This document shows, one piece after another, positions 52,601 through 64,000 of a stretch of 64,000 nt of DNA. This DNA is from Lanius collurio (lineage: Eukaryota; Chordata; Aves; Passeriformes; Laniidae), in contig JACBWW010000029.1 of the NCBI GenBank assembly GCA_020086605.1, forward strand, positions 4,701,882 to 4,765,881, read 5' to 3'. Positions within the stretch are counted from its first letter, which is position 1. Each line of letters begins with the position of its first letter. The position numbers and the translations under genes are program-made. A model generated the notes under the pieces. The model searched no databases. It had not been told where the DNA came from and was given only the letters and a program-made list of their open reading frames with translations.

Positions 52601-55600
52601 CACTTTGAGCTGGGATGCCCATCAGTTGTTTTTGTTGCCACAGGATCCAGCTGCAGAGGTTTAGAATGAAGAGGAGGTGGAGTTGGATTGGAACAGCAAA
52701 ACAAACGTGTGATCTGAACAGTTTCTCTCCCCTCTCACAAGCAGCTCAAGTGAGAAATTTCACTTGTCAAAGGGAAAAAGCAAAATACACTGAGAGACCA
52801 TTTGGGAAATTCTGTCTCCTTCATGTTCCGCTCCAGAACTGTTAACTTGTCCACATCAACTCCAAACTCCCTCACAAGACACTGAGAAACACTGACTATA
52901 AAGAGCTTATGCACCTTATGGGTCAGACACTTCTGCAATGATTAGATCACATTTTCTGGACACAAACCCTCCACTGAAGTCAGGGTGAGAAACCACAAAC
53001 ACGTGGTTCCCAGGGTTAGGTCAGAGGTGTACCCAAAATGCAAATATAGACAAAAGCTGAAGTAGGTAGCCCACCAGCACAGCTGATTGGCTTTAATAGG
53101 TGTTGATTACACTGCTCATATTGCATGAAATTAAAAAGCTTACAAATGTTATGAGCCATTACCCTTCCATTTAAGAGATCTTATGACAAGTTAGCAACAT
53201 TTAATGAAATCCTTTTTAAAATGCCAGAGGCAGTCTCCATGAGATTTTGCTTTGAAATGCAACTTGTGGAGTTACTTCTGAAAGTTTCTTTACATCAGGG
53301 CTTCTGTTCTTGCACATCTTTGGGATGCTCTGATTTGGAAGCTGGTGGGATACTTCGGTTCCCTGTTGTGCCCTCAATGTGGGGCACACCACACCAGCTC
53401 CTTACAGAAACAACAGGAACAGGCACAGCAGGATTTAATTCTGATGTTGACACAGCTCTTCAGTCAGCCTACGAAATTCCCTGCAAAATTCAAAGCTGAG
53501 AGAATTCTGACCAATTTTACTATGAAGGTAAAGGGAAATATTTTCATAGTTGCTGCAAAATTTACTTAACTTCCACCTTTTTAGCACACTGGAAATATCA
53601 CAGAGCCACTAACTGCCCCCAAGGTGCTGGGGCAGCCAAGGTTCAGAGTGAAGTAGGCTCTCTGGATTTCACTGCTCCAGAATGAAATTTATTATTGGAG
53701 AGCGTAGCAGCTTTATAAATCCCACTGGACACTCACAGTCTACTGCTGTCCACGGACTCAAATCTGCTTTGGATGGTGATGGCAATGGTATCTGCACATC
53801 AGGTGAGGGAATTTCTGCCAAAATGATGCCTTTTGCAACTTGTTCTTTCACTGCATCCCCACTGACTGCCACCTCTCCTCTCTTCTGGTCTCTGTTGGGC
53901 AAGCAAGGCTCCAACTGACCCAGCTGAGAGACACATCTATGGCTAAAGCACCCTGGAATCCACCAGGGTATCCAGAGTGGTGCCACAAGGAATGATTAAC
54001 AAACCCCACAGGGAGGACAGGAGATGGCCAGGCATGGCTGCAAGTAGCTCTGCCATCCACAGCAACCCTGTTCTTTTCTTCATCCCAGCTTCTGAACCAA
54101 CAATCAGCCAAGGAGCACCAAGCTATGAAGATGCAGTCCCAGGAGGTGCTGCAGAAGTCGATCTTGGGTAGAGGGAGACTTTTTTATCTGAAGCTTTAGT
54201 GGCAGCTGAACTGCCCCAGAGGCCAATGCGAGGAGACCAACATCTCCAGAGCTGCCAGGAGCTCTCACAGCCTCGGATGTGTCACATTATGCAAAGAAGA
54301 TTCCTCTCTTCCTTGAAGAACCAGTCCCTAAGGGAACAGTGAAATGCTGGGAGAAACACTGGCTGCAGAGGTGGTGGGAGCAGGCAGGGACAGCTGAGTG
54401 ATGGCAGCATGGTGAGACAATCTGCATTTCCTCATTTCCACCCTGGGAAGGTTTCAGTGAACACGCTGAAACCCTTAAGCACTTTGCTAGACCAAATCAC
54501 CAGGAACTAATTCAACATCCTTCTATTTCTCTGTGAACTTTGACAAAGGAAGAAAAGGAATTATTTTGTCTCCACCCTCAAAAAATTGTAGCCTTCTTTC
54601 ATGCTATCTATCTAAAAACCTACATTTCTACTACACAGTTTGAGCCTCATACAAAGTTGCAATTATCTTGCCATCTGCATTCCCTTTTTACCCAAATTAG
54701 TATGTTATATTGCTTATAAATATGTATTTATGGCTATGAGGCAGGTATGCCCCACTGCGGGCACATGTCACTGTTTAATCCAAATACATGGATTATTGTT
54801 TTGCAGTGTGTATTTTTAGCTTGGAGGCAGGCAGACCTGCAGAGCAAATAATACAAAAGAATACATCCATTCCAGAAGTGCTTCTGTGCTGTAAAATTAT
54901 AGCACTCTCATTCCAGAACTGAACACAGTGAGATGAGTACGTTGGCAAAATAACTATTTATAATTCTTAAAAGCTTCCTTTAACATTTCTATCATTCAAA
55001 TACTGACTGGGAAAAATTTAAAGGACAGAGAAGCATATTTTATGCACTCACTGGTCTAGCTTTGATGCTGATGAGAACTTACTAAACACCAGTAAAGGGA
55101 GCAGCAGTTATCAGCCTTAATTCACAACTGAGAATTTTCCAGGCCAAACAGATGCCCTTGCAGAGTTCCAGATAAGTGTTAATGACACTCCCAGCCCTCC
55201 TTCCTCTGGAGTCACCAGTTATTTTGCATGGCTTCAAATGAGGGCAGGTTTGCTCCAGCAGCCCGAGCCAGCACAGAGACACTCCCTGCCACCCTGAGTA
55301 GGACAGGGACCTCTTAACATCCCCAAAGAGAGGAAAATAACAAAAAGACACAGTCCTTTGCCTCAGGCTTTGTTTCTTTGATGCATAAGATTTTTCTTTC
55401 AAACTCTTTCTTTTTTCCAGCTGATTAAAAATAATGGGAAGCAGAACTTCAACATGAAACCAGCTACGTACACTAAGAGATCTCTGTACAAAGATACTTG
55501 AAAATCTCTTGAGAATCTGTTCAGAGAATTTTGCCATCTCTTCTACCTGTGCAACAGCAGATCTTAGAGCTCCCCCAGGTAGAAAGGTTGGTGCCCACAT

Positions 55601-57621
55601 TTAATTCTGTGTTCCCAGACCTATCAATGGAAAAGTCTGCAAGAGAACTGAAGGGACAGGACTCCAGTCAAGTGCTTTTTACTGAAGCAAAGTCAAAGTT
55701 GTCAGGCAAATCCATATTCTTGTCTTTAAAAGCACTCAGTGTAAGAAAAATAAAGCCCAGGTGTAAACATTTGCAAACTGAGTTTATTTTTTTCTATCTA
55801 TGCACTTGAAACGAACACTGAAAGGGCAAACCCATCCTAATGCTATCATGGCAATGTCTTTCTCCGCTTCCTAAAGCTGAGATTATCATCTCATTGGTTG
55901 TCAGACAGCTCCTGAGAGAAGTAATTCACTGGATTTTCCTGTGTAATCACAGCACAGGATTTTATTTCTGTTGTTATCAGGAAGGAAAATGCACACAGCT
56001 TGTTCTGTGTCTTGCCCCTTTCAAGTTACTTACAGACCTGCATGTGCCAAGCTTCAAAACACCCCAACTGCACTTAGAAAGCTAAATCTGGGCTAACTCT
56101 AAATTTCAAGAAACTTCTTCTTAGCAGCTCATCTCAACATAGGGAGGAAAATTTCCAGTTTTAAATTTCTATTCCAATTCAGGCAGTGAAGACTGAAGTC
56201 CCCCTAAACTGTTGCCACTTCTTTCCAGGACATAAAATTAACGATTTCCACTGCTGTGTACAATTTTCAGTCAAAGCTGGTCTGATTTACAAGCAAGCAG
56301 ATGGTTCACACGATAGTCCACAATAAATTACAACAGTTAGAAAGACAGCTACATTTTGAGAGTGACAGTGCAGCTGAGCTACAGATGGGTTTATAGATGA
56401 CCCTTCCAATTTTTAATAATCTTCATCATTTATCTGCAAGTAAAGAAATGTGAGAATTCCTAATGCACCTCCTTGACGAAGTACAAATCACTTCTATTTA
56501 CACAGGCAATGCTTCATGGTCCAGTTATCTTCTTAATTAAAGGCAGCAAGATGCTCATGTTCCATGCAAGTGGCATGGAAAACACTGTTTGGTGTGCAAT
56601 ATGTTCAGCTGGGAGTTCAGGATGCTCTGAACACTCCTGGAAAAGGGACCACATCCATCTCTTCTCTTTATAACAAGGGTGAAAACACTGCCACCACCAA
56701 TTCATTAACCTCCAGCTAAGCTTTAGGCTCATAAAATAACAAGGTTATGTTTGTTTGCAAGCTCTGATACTTGAAAACAGGTACCTAAACCAGACTACAA
56801 AGCCAGTACTACTGAGTCAGGAATGGGATGGGAAACAGCAGGATCAGAGCCCCCATTTCTGTATAAAACCAGAAGGGATTTGGGGGGTCACTCTTGAGGG
56901 GGTGAGGGAAGAAGAAAGCAAATCTGGGAGGTGTCAGGTGCAGAAAGAAAGTGGCTGGAAGCAACTTTAAGAACTCAGTTCATGTCAGTGATTTCTGTTC
57001 TGGCACCAAACCACCTCCATCCCATCCTTCTGCTAACACTTTTGAATTTCAGTCACAACGAGAAGCACATCTAAGTGCAGCTCCTCTGTCTGTGAGGTGA
57101 CAAAGGTGAGGTGATGAAGGGAGCAGTACCTACCAGGGCTCTTTAAGGCACCAACTACAGAAGCTCAGAGGTTCCCACCCAGCAGTCTCTTGGGATGACA
57201 TTTGAGGGCTTTTCCTCCTCTCCAACCTTTGATCTTCCAGCCAAATCAATTTGAAAAAGAAATCCACTTTTAAGTGGAAATCCAAAACTGCCATTAAAAC
57301 AGAAGGCAGAGCTCCTAGGAAAGCAAGTCCATGTGTCATTTTAATTACCAACTTCCTGAGATAAGAGATGCAGCAGAGAAGAAGAGGCACCAGTGACAAA
57401 TTCAATCTTTCAAGAATAATCACAATTCCCATTTTGGAGATATTGTGGCAGGGATTGCCCAGCTCAGCAGCACAGGGGGGAGCAGCACCACAGAGACACG
57501 AGTGGGAAAACCCAGAGGCCATGGCACTCTGAAAAGTGCTTTTTTCCCTGCCCTTTCCAGGCAGCAGCAATGCTCCTTCATCCACTACACAGAATAATAC
57601 TGAAGTTAAATTTGTTGAGTT

Positions 57622-57640
57622 AAAAAAAAAATAAAAAAAT
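57622..57640. repeat. A-rich tract
   Basis: An A run interrupted by one T, about 80 bp from the 14-bp palindrome. Confidence 0.9.
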
Positions 57641-57720
57641 TCTTCTATAAATAACCAGCGTCTAAAAGTCTTTAGAGTTTGCATGAAACCATTATTTATT
57701 ACTGTACACAACTCTTAGGC

Positions 57721-57734
57721 TGTTTAATTAAACA
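57721..57734. repeat. 14-bp perfect palindrome TGTTTAATTAAACA
   Basis: The sequence equals its own reverse complement. It reads as two inverted forkhead-like cores (TGTTTA / TAAACA) joined through TTAATTAA, a homeodomain-type core. The sequence after it up to about 58030 is AT-rich and free of recognised repeats. Confidence 0.85.
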
Positions 57735-59773
57735 TATGAAAAATCGTGTATGTCAGATTGTTTCTGGGATGCTCTTTACTGTTATTTGTCATATTTGTTT
57801 CTGTTACTCTTCACATGTTTAAAGCTGCATTATGCAGTTCTGAAAACTCAGAGAAGATCACTCTAGAATTAGTATGGATGTTCATCTGTTACTGAGTGCT
57901 GAGTTTGGCACTTTATTTTAACAATATTTATCAAGTTCAGGACCTGCTACCACACTTCCCTCCAAGACAACACTGGGTCATCCTACTGTTCTTTAAAAAG
58001 ATCGAGTGTAGATTATCTAGCAGTATTTTTAAATATTCTGTAACTGTAAACTTGGATTGACTGCAACCCATTCATTTACTTTCAAGAGGCCCAAGTCGCA
58101 CACAGCACAAGAAAGCAGAGGCTGTCTGAATGCAGTAAGATCTCTCCTGTTGTCCCCCAGCCCAAAAATAATTCCAGGGTTACCATGAGCAACTGAAAGC
58201 CAGCACAGGCTATTCCAGTTTATCCCAAGAGTCAGAGGAGCTACATGCATGGTTTGTGGGACTGTCTGGTTCATAAAGTTTTCAGGACTCATCTGCTGAA
58301 GCCAGCAGGGATGCTCCAGCTCCCCAGAGTGCAGATCAGACCTTCTGCAGCCCAGATCCTCCTCCAGCTAACAGCAAACCCAGTCCTGGCTGGGGGATAA
58401 AGCAAGGAACACACACAGGCCTTAGCTTAACACTTCCTGTTCCTTGCATTCAGTAATCTGTCAGTGGTGTGAAAATTACTTTCACAGCCTTGGGAAAGGG
58501 ACACCTTTTGCACCCCCTGACATATTAAAATGTAGATCAATATGATAATATGAAAACAGTAAATTCCCCAGTAGCAAGAAGTAGTTCTCACTTCTTTTAG
58601 CAATCAAATATTATTTCCATCAATGTAACTAGAGAAAAAGAAACGTAGGTAGCAATTTGTCAGTCTATTTATCAAACCAACTGCTGCACCTGGTTCCCAC
58701 ATATTTTATCTTAAAAGGTGTATGACATGTAAAGTTTTACAGGTTTAGTTTTAATTCAGGGCTGAAAGCATTTATAGATATGAAGGTTTTCTTATTAAGT
58801 TTTCTTCCTGAATGATTATGCTTGTTGAAATCAATTCCTAGCCATTTTACAGAGGTTACAACCTTCAATAATTAAATGGGGTATCATATTGGCTGTTTTG
58901 TTCATTATGCTCCTAGTTCCAATTTCTACAAGAGCCCTGAAATGCTAACATAAAAGGATGTTAAGTTTATTAAATTAGCTATCTGCCATTGTTATCAAAA
59001 GGGAAGGTTGGTATCTGACTGAAATTAACACTTCAGACCAGGAAACAAGACAGATGATATCTTCTGACACAGATCCTGGAAACCCTGTGTAGTAGTTTCA
59101 GTTATTTTAAAGCTGCTCAGGACGTAGAGGATTGCATGAAAAAGAGCAAAAGTCACCAACAGCCAAGAAAGTGTTGCTATGAAAATGTTATTTCAATCAC
59201 ACTGGGGTTCTTTCTCATTTCCAGTAGTTAATATTCTTTCCACTTTTTCCAAGCAGTCACTCTCAGCAGCATTGAACTTTAACTGCACTGATTTTTAAAC
59301 CAACGTGGAATAGGACTGAGCACATAATATGGGTTCATTGTGCTAATGAACAGATCAGGCCCCTGTGCCAAGCCACCACCTCTCTACTATCCAGAACAAG
59401 TGCAATTGGTTAAAGAAGAGCTGGATTTCAGAACTGCCAGCCATCCCTCTGCCCCAGAAATAACAAGTCCTCCAGTTAAGGGTTGTTTAGGATTTATCTC
59501 AAAAGAAAGCAAAAAGACAGGGTGAAACTTCAGAGGTCCTGGAAGAGTTTTAACTGTGGCACACACAAACCAGAGCCATGGGCATCAACTCTGGAACTGC
59601 CCAGAGCATACAGTGTCTGGATGAAGCCCTCAAAGGACACCCACTGCCTTGTCCCCAAACTGCATCTGCACAGAGAGGCCGATGGCAATTTACCCAGTAA
59701 CCACGTCACCCTGTCACTTCATGGTTTCTTTTAGGGTGACAGAAACAAGCTTATTCCTTTCCCAAAAACTTAC

Positions 59774-59875
59774 TGGTCTTGATCGGATTTCTTTGGCGTA
59801 GAGAGGTTTCAAGAATTCTGAATCTCCTTCAAGCTTCAGACCCTTTTCTGTGATCCTCAGGTTCCCCATTCCATC
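59774..59875 (-). CDS. SGCD: Delta-sarcoglycan coding exon A (about residues 64-97)
   Basis: This 102-bp exon starts in phase 0 after the acceptor gtcttttag and ends in phase 0 at AGACCA|gtaagt. It encodes 34 codons, from [12 protein letters not shown] through LEGDSEFL to [11 protein letters not shown]. In the protein this lies immediately outside the membrane, where the conserved extracellular sarcoglycan domain begins. The match to human delta-sarcoglycan is near-complete. From memory, the visible changes are Gln to Lys before PLYAKEI and Gln to Arg within IRSRP. Zeta-sarcoglycan has a different ending in this exon. The next coding exon lies about 20 kb downstream, and no earlier coding exon was seen between here and base 64000. 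Confidence 0.97.
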
Positions 59876-61774
59876 CTAAAAGACAGGCAAAGAGAAACAA
59901 CCCTATTAGTTACAATTACTAAATCCACCAGGCTGCCAATAGCTGATTTTTTTTTCCATTGAAGATAACATGTACAGCACTGGGAGGCACTAGAGAATGC
60001 AATTACTTGTGTTATCCTTGTAGCTCGGCTTCTATGGAAAAAAAAAATCTATTCAGAACTATCTGCAATGCCCCCCAGTAAACCATTTACACAGATGAAA
60101 GATGTTCCTTTGAGCTAAGTCATTCTCTCCTCACAGAGAGGCAGTGATGCTCTGTGTTAACAGGAAACTATTCACTGTAATATCCACTGCCTGCCTGTAC
60201 AATATAATAATATACCTGCTCATTCATATAGCAAATCCCTGTAAAGAATGTGTGATTAATATCTGTATAGATCCACTGGTACAGAGCAGAACTGTACCAA
60301 AATATATTTCACCTCTGAGACATGAAAGTTGTAACTTTTATTAAGATGAGGGATTTAGCTTCATTTAGCCTATAATTGCTTAGAAAGGGTGTATAAGAAA
60401 CACGGTGTGGGTAGGGAATGCACAGATACATCTGTAATCAAAACCACATCAAATGTAAGGTATTATTTCTAAGAGTCAGGGAGATTGTGGAAGTTTGCAA
60501 GGATTGAGGTAAACTTTTTTTTTTCTGAAAAGAAGATAGTTTGAAGAATACCTTTTAGCAAAAAGTGACTGAGATCACTAGGATCAGAGAGCAACACTAG
60601 CACTTCCAACACTAGCCTAACTTAAAGATGTTTTGGGGATTTTGTAGGAAAGGGAATGCACTTGGGTAGAAGGCATAAGAAGATCAAGAGGAGACTGAGA
60701 AAATCCAGGAAAACCACAAGTATTTGGACATACACCGAGCATGCTTTCCAATCCAGCCTCAAAAATGAAAACCCATCTGTCTACATCCTCTTCCTCCTCC
60801 CACTGAGAGTGCACCTCCAGCCCCAGAGGAGGAATCAGTGTCTCTCCAAGTGAGTGGAGATTGAACCCAGACAGATTTCCATGAACTGCTGCCAAAAGGC
60901 CTGAATATGGAGGGATAAAAATCAGAGACATCGCACAGCTCAGCAGACACTGGTCACCTGCCAGAGGTTCTCCCGTTCCAAGAAGTGCCATTCCCAGGTA
61001 GATCCCTGCCAAGTTAAGATTGTTCCTGCCAGAGCCTGGTGTCTTATGAACAAAGGTGATGCTGGTTGACAAAGTGACAACTGTCATCTCATTTTGAACT
61101 GTAAGCAAATTTGAGAGACAGATGCTGGAAATGCTGCTGATCATAGGGAGGGAATGAGAGATGGGTCATAAAATGCCACTCCCTGCATTTGCTGGCTTGG
61201 GTATAAAATAGTGGCCTATGAATTCTGGGTTGGTGGTGGCACAGAAGGGGTTCACTTATCTCAAGCAAAAGGATGGAGGAGAATGAGTGGAATATGATTA
61301 TGCACCAAAAAGCCCAGATTAAATCTTGATAGCAGTGTGCTTTGTGATTTGAGCAAGCAGGAATTATTACAGCTATCTGCAGACCCTCACACATTCTAGG
61401 TTGCTAAAAAATCTCTACGATTTTTTTTCCCCCAAAATAGATTATTTCAGTGAGGTTACAAGCCCTGAGGGCTTTCACACAGCAGTGTCTTTTCTGGTTT
61501 TATTAAGAGAAGTTGCAGGTCAGGCAAGCTGCTGTGTGCCCCAGACAGCTGCAGGAATGACCATTCTCCATGGATATGCAACGCTGACCCCTCCAGGGTT
61601 TGCTCCTCAGCTGAAGTGGGGCAATACTTTTCCAGTAACATGGACCTAGGGATAAAAAGGGACTTGTCAAGCCACCACTGAAGCTGTGGCAAACCAGCAA
61701 TTTCCATGGCTCACAACTGTGTTCTGTTTTAATGACACAGAGCCAGAATTCCACTCTGCTCCTCTCTTGCATGT

Positions 61775-61807
61775 TTCTCTCTCTCTCCTTTCCCCCCTCT
61801 GTCTCCC
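61775..61807. repeat. Pyrimidine-rich tract
   Basis: CT-repeat core (ctctctctct) followed by cctttcccccctctgtctcc. Low-complexity sequence in the upstream intron. Confidence 0.85.
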
Positions 61808-63260
61808 AAGTGTGGTCCAAAGGATTTTTACACATAAAAACCATACATACATATGGGAAGTTCAGCTGACAGCCAGCAGATCCTACACATCCCAAAAGAG
61901 GTATCAGGCCTATGGGACAATGTACAACAACCAAAACATCAAGGACACACTTGATTAATCAAAGTAGGCTTATCCTCTTCCAAACCCACTGGATTGGAGG
62001 AAAAGAGACACTTCCCCACCTTTTGTACCCCATCTTTGATCCTTCTCAACCTCCAACTCTCACTCAACTTTCCCTCCTCCTGCAGCTGCCAGAAGTAATA
62101 AAAGCTGTGCCCACCCCACGTCCTCTCTGCACTTCCCTGGTGTTTGGGAGGGGATCAATGCTTAGCACTGACTCACCACAATTAACTCTCCCCTGCTCAT
62201 GTTTCTCATGAGTAAAGCTGACAGCTTTTTGTGGTGACAGTCTGGACCAGCAGGTGAAAAAACAAGCAAAGGTTATAACCTGAGTGTAATAAGTATCTTG
62301 GCCTCTTCTCATACAATCACTATAAAATGATATTCCTCTATTATTTCCCATTAGAAAAAAAAATAAGAAGCTCACAGAATTATATAGAGGTCCCAAAATA
62401 CAGATACATTAGAGAGAAATCATTGTTGGAAAGCCTACTTCACATGTTGTTTTGGATAAAGTATCTTCATCTTCCCTAAATTATACGGTTTAATAACAAA
62501 TAAATGTCATATTCTGCTACAGAGAATAGATATGAAAGCTCCTATGAAATTTCATGGACTGTGACCTATAAAATGTAGCAGAAAACTGCCTAGAGTGACA
62601 AAGACCAAGATGTTTTATTAAACATTGTATCTGTGATTGGTATATATCCTTATCTGCCACTCTTTTGCTTGTGAATAAGGAAAAGTATTGATTTTTTGAT
62701 ACTCTGCCATCTGAAAATCATTGTTTCTCTCCTTTTTATTAACAGACTCCTCAGCAGAGTGAATGACTTTATGGTACAGGCACAAGCCAGCTTTGTGGGA
62801 GCTCCCAGGAGACAAGCTCCAAACAGGAGGCACAGAATTGGGAACTTTCCACCACAACCTGCTTTGAATTCTTCTGCTTTTTGGGAGGGCATGGCTAAAA
62901 CTTTTACATCAATTACATAATTTATGCCCTCTCTCTTTTGTGCACCACCTTGTACTGGACAGGCATAAAAATTTATGTGCTATTGCTGACTGCTCTGGGT
63001 TGGAAGGGGAAAGCAATCCTGAATAACATAAATGTCGTTTTGGTGATGCTGAATGAGAGAGGAATTTTGGGTTTTATTAGCTTGAGAAGCATCTCATTTT
63101 TACAGGCAATTATGAATGATGGTATTACTGTTAAGGGAAGAGCTCAGCATTGATGGTGTCTGATCACCAAAGCTCCTCTCTGCCTTTTGGTTGGCAATGT
63201 GGCCACACAAGTGGCTAAAACCCAGCTTGTGTTTGTTTTACTTTTTAACAGTTCTGGTTG

Positions 63261-63283
63261 CTTTATTTTTTTTTTATTTTTTT
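63261..63283. repeat. T-rich tract
   Basis: A T run with two single A interruptions, about 100 bp before the CR1 3' end. It is not joined to that element. Confidence 0.9.
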
Positions 63284-63384
63284 AATTGCAAGGGTGGTAG
63301 CAGGGAGATCTGGCTAAAAAAATAAGAAAAAACAGCCGCCCTAACCTGACATGTAACTGCTGTGGCAAAGGCTTTCAACTGACA

Positions 63385-63626
63385 GAGAGCAGTCTTAAAT
63401 TAGAGATTAAGAAGAAATTCTTCCCTGAGGGTGTGCTGAGACTCTGGCACAGGGTGCCCAGAGAAGCTGTGGCTGCCCCTCTATCCCTGGAAGTGGCCAA
63501 GGCCAGGCTGGCCAGGGCTTGGAGCAGCCTGGGACAGTGGGAAGGTGTCCTGCCCCTGGCAGGGGTTGGGAAGGGGATGGTCTTTAAGGTTGCTCCCAAC
63601 CCAAGGTTTTCTATAATTCTACAATA
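63385..63626 (+). mobile_element. CR1-type LINE, 3' end
   Basis: This plus-oriented copy runs from attaagaagaaattcttccc through gggtgcccagagaagctgtg, ctatccctggaagtggccaa and ggtgtcctgcccctggcagg. It ends at ggtctttaaggttgctccc and then ttctataattctacaa, which corresponds to the short terminal repeats of CR1 (ATTCTATGA-type). The 3' end is therefore intact while the 5' part is missing, as is usual for CR1. Confidence 0.9.
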
Positions 63627-64000
63627 AATAACTGGAACTGGTACTGGCTGCACTGATCTGGATTGATTCCACACAGGGACAGAGGGAATTTTCAGTGCTG
63701 TCTCATTCATGGGCAGCTTTATTAGACCAGGCTGGGCTCACACTGCAGCTTAACCTGCTCAAGAACCAAGGTGATGGTGACACACATTCACACATTCACT
63801 GTGTCCCTCGGTGCCAGGATCCTGCCTCCTTTACAAACACAAATGCAGCCTCACACTCCTCTGTGCTTCCTCTGTTCTCCCAGTGTTGCCAAACAGAGAG
63901 ACAAATCTCCTGTTTATTGAGGACTTTCTAAGGATTTTAAGGACACTGGTGAGGGGTGACAGATTGCTCCAGTTGTCTGCTGGCCAGCACCAGCCCCAGT

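Larger units (their letters stand above)
39818..59773 (-). other. SGCD: SGCD intron between exons A and B
   Basis: This 19,956-bp intron has donor gtaagt and acceptor gttccag. It includes a cluster of nuclear-receptor half-sites near 44.1-44.2 kb, A-rich tracts near 45.4 kb, a CAG/CTG palindrome at 46621-46641, a 314-codon unassigned frame at 48885-49829, a 14-bp palindrome at 57721-57734 and an AT-rich block at about 58.7-59.0 kb. I recognised no CR1 fragment in it, which is notable for its length but not remarkable. Confidence 0.93.
1..64000 (-). other. SGCD: SGCD (delta-sarcoglycan) gene, internal portion
   Basis: Delta-sarcoglycan is a single-pass type II membrane glycoprotein. It is part of the sarcoglycan subcomplex of the dystrophin-glycoprotein complex in the sarcolemma of skeletal and cardiac muscle. 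Four minus-strand exons with matching splice phases encode a continuous segment of its extracellular part. The wording follows delta-sarcoglycan closely (for example [20 protein letters not shown] and [10 protein letters not shown]). The related gamma and zeta paralogues differ at these places as I remember them. The window starts and ends inside introns. The membrane-anchor exon should lie above 64000, and the last exons, with the conserved cysteines, should lie below 1. No nested protein gene was recognised. The coordinates given span the window, not the gene limits. Confidence 0.95.
59876..64000 (-). other. SGCD: SGCD intron preceding exon A (incomplete)
   Basis: This is the lower end of the intron upstream of exon A, open at the right edge of the window. 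It has a pyrimidine-rich tract near 61.8 kb, a T-rich tract near 63.27 kb and a plus-oriented CR1 3' end at about 63.4-63.6 kb. I looked on the minus strand for the exon encoding the hydrophobic membrane anchor and did not see it. Confidence 0.9.

Noticed and set aside
57130..57711. Minus-strand open frame of 193 codons
   Set aside because: The product has low-complexity Phe/Leu-rich stretches and no recognised family. Length is within chance expectation for 64 kb.
59876..64000. Search for the SGCD membrane-anchor exon
   Set aside because: No minus-strand segment encoding the expected hydrophobic anchor with matching phase-0 donor was seen.

Overview
The window looks like nuclear DNA from a bird. 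It contains 3'-truncated CR1-type LINE fragments with the usual avian 3'-end wording, it is poor in CpG and somewhat AT-rich, and its one recognisable gene is a vertebrate muscle gene with very long introns. Bird is a confident call. A songbird is possible but cannot be settled from this sequence.

The gene is SGCD (delta-sarcoglycan), on the minus strand, and the whole window lies inside it. Four internal coding exons are present. In transcript order they are 59774-59875, 39730-39817, 37375-37494 and 23240-23312. Each has a clean AG acceptor and GT donor. The phases join without a break to give about 127 consecutive codons, matching roughly residues 64-191 of the 289-residue human protein as I remember it. 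This is the start of the extracellular part of the protein, just after the single membrane anchor. The exons for the cytoplasmic N-terminus and membrane segment should lie beyond base 64000. The exons for the cysteine-bearing C-terminus should lie before base 1. I found neither inside the window.

Layout from left to right: 1-23239 is intron (CR1 fragment, compound ATT/AGT microsatellite, 17-bp minisatellite, diverged direct duplication); 23240-23312 is an exon; 23313-37374 is intron (perfect hairpin with GATA-type arms, a CpG-bearing patch, a CR1 fragment, and a very AT-rich block with homeodomain- and MEF2-type motifs); 37375-37494 is an exon; 37495-39729 is a short intron; 39730-39817 is an exon; 39818-59773 is a 20-kb intron (nuclear-receptor half-site cluster, CAG/CTG palindrome, an unusually long unassigned reading frame, AT-rich blocks); 59774-59875 is an exon; 59876-64000 is intron with a CR1 3' end.

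Other open reading frames longer than 60 codons do not resemble proteins I know and are treated as chance. I saw no rRNA, tRNA, CRISPR array, intact transposon or retroviral gene, and no evidence of a new multi-gene system. The items most worth checking are the local duplication, the GATA hairpin, the 314-codon frame, and the candidate intronic regulatory blocks.
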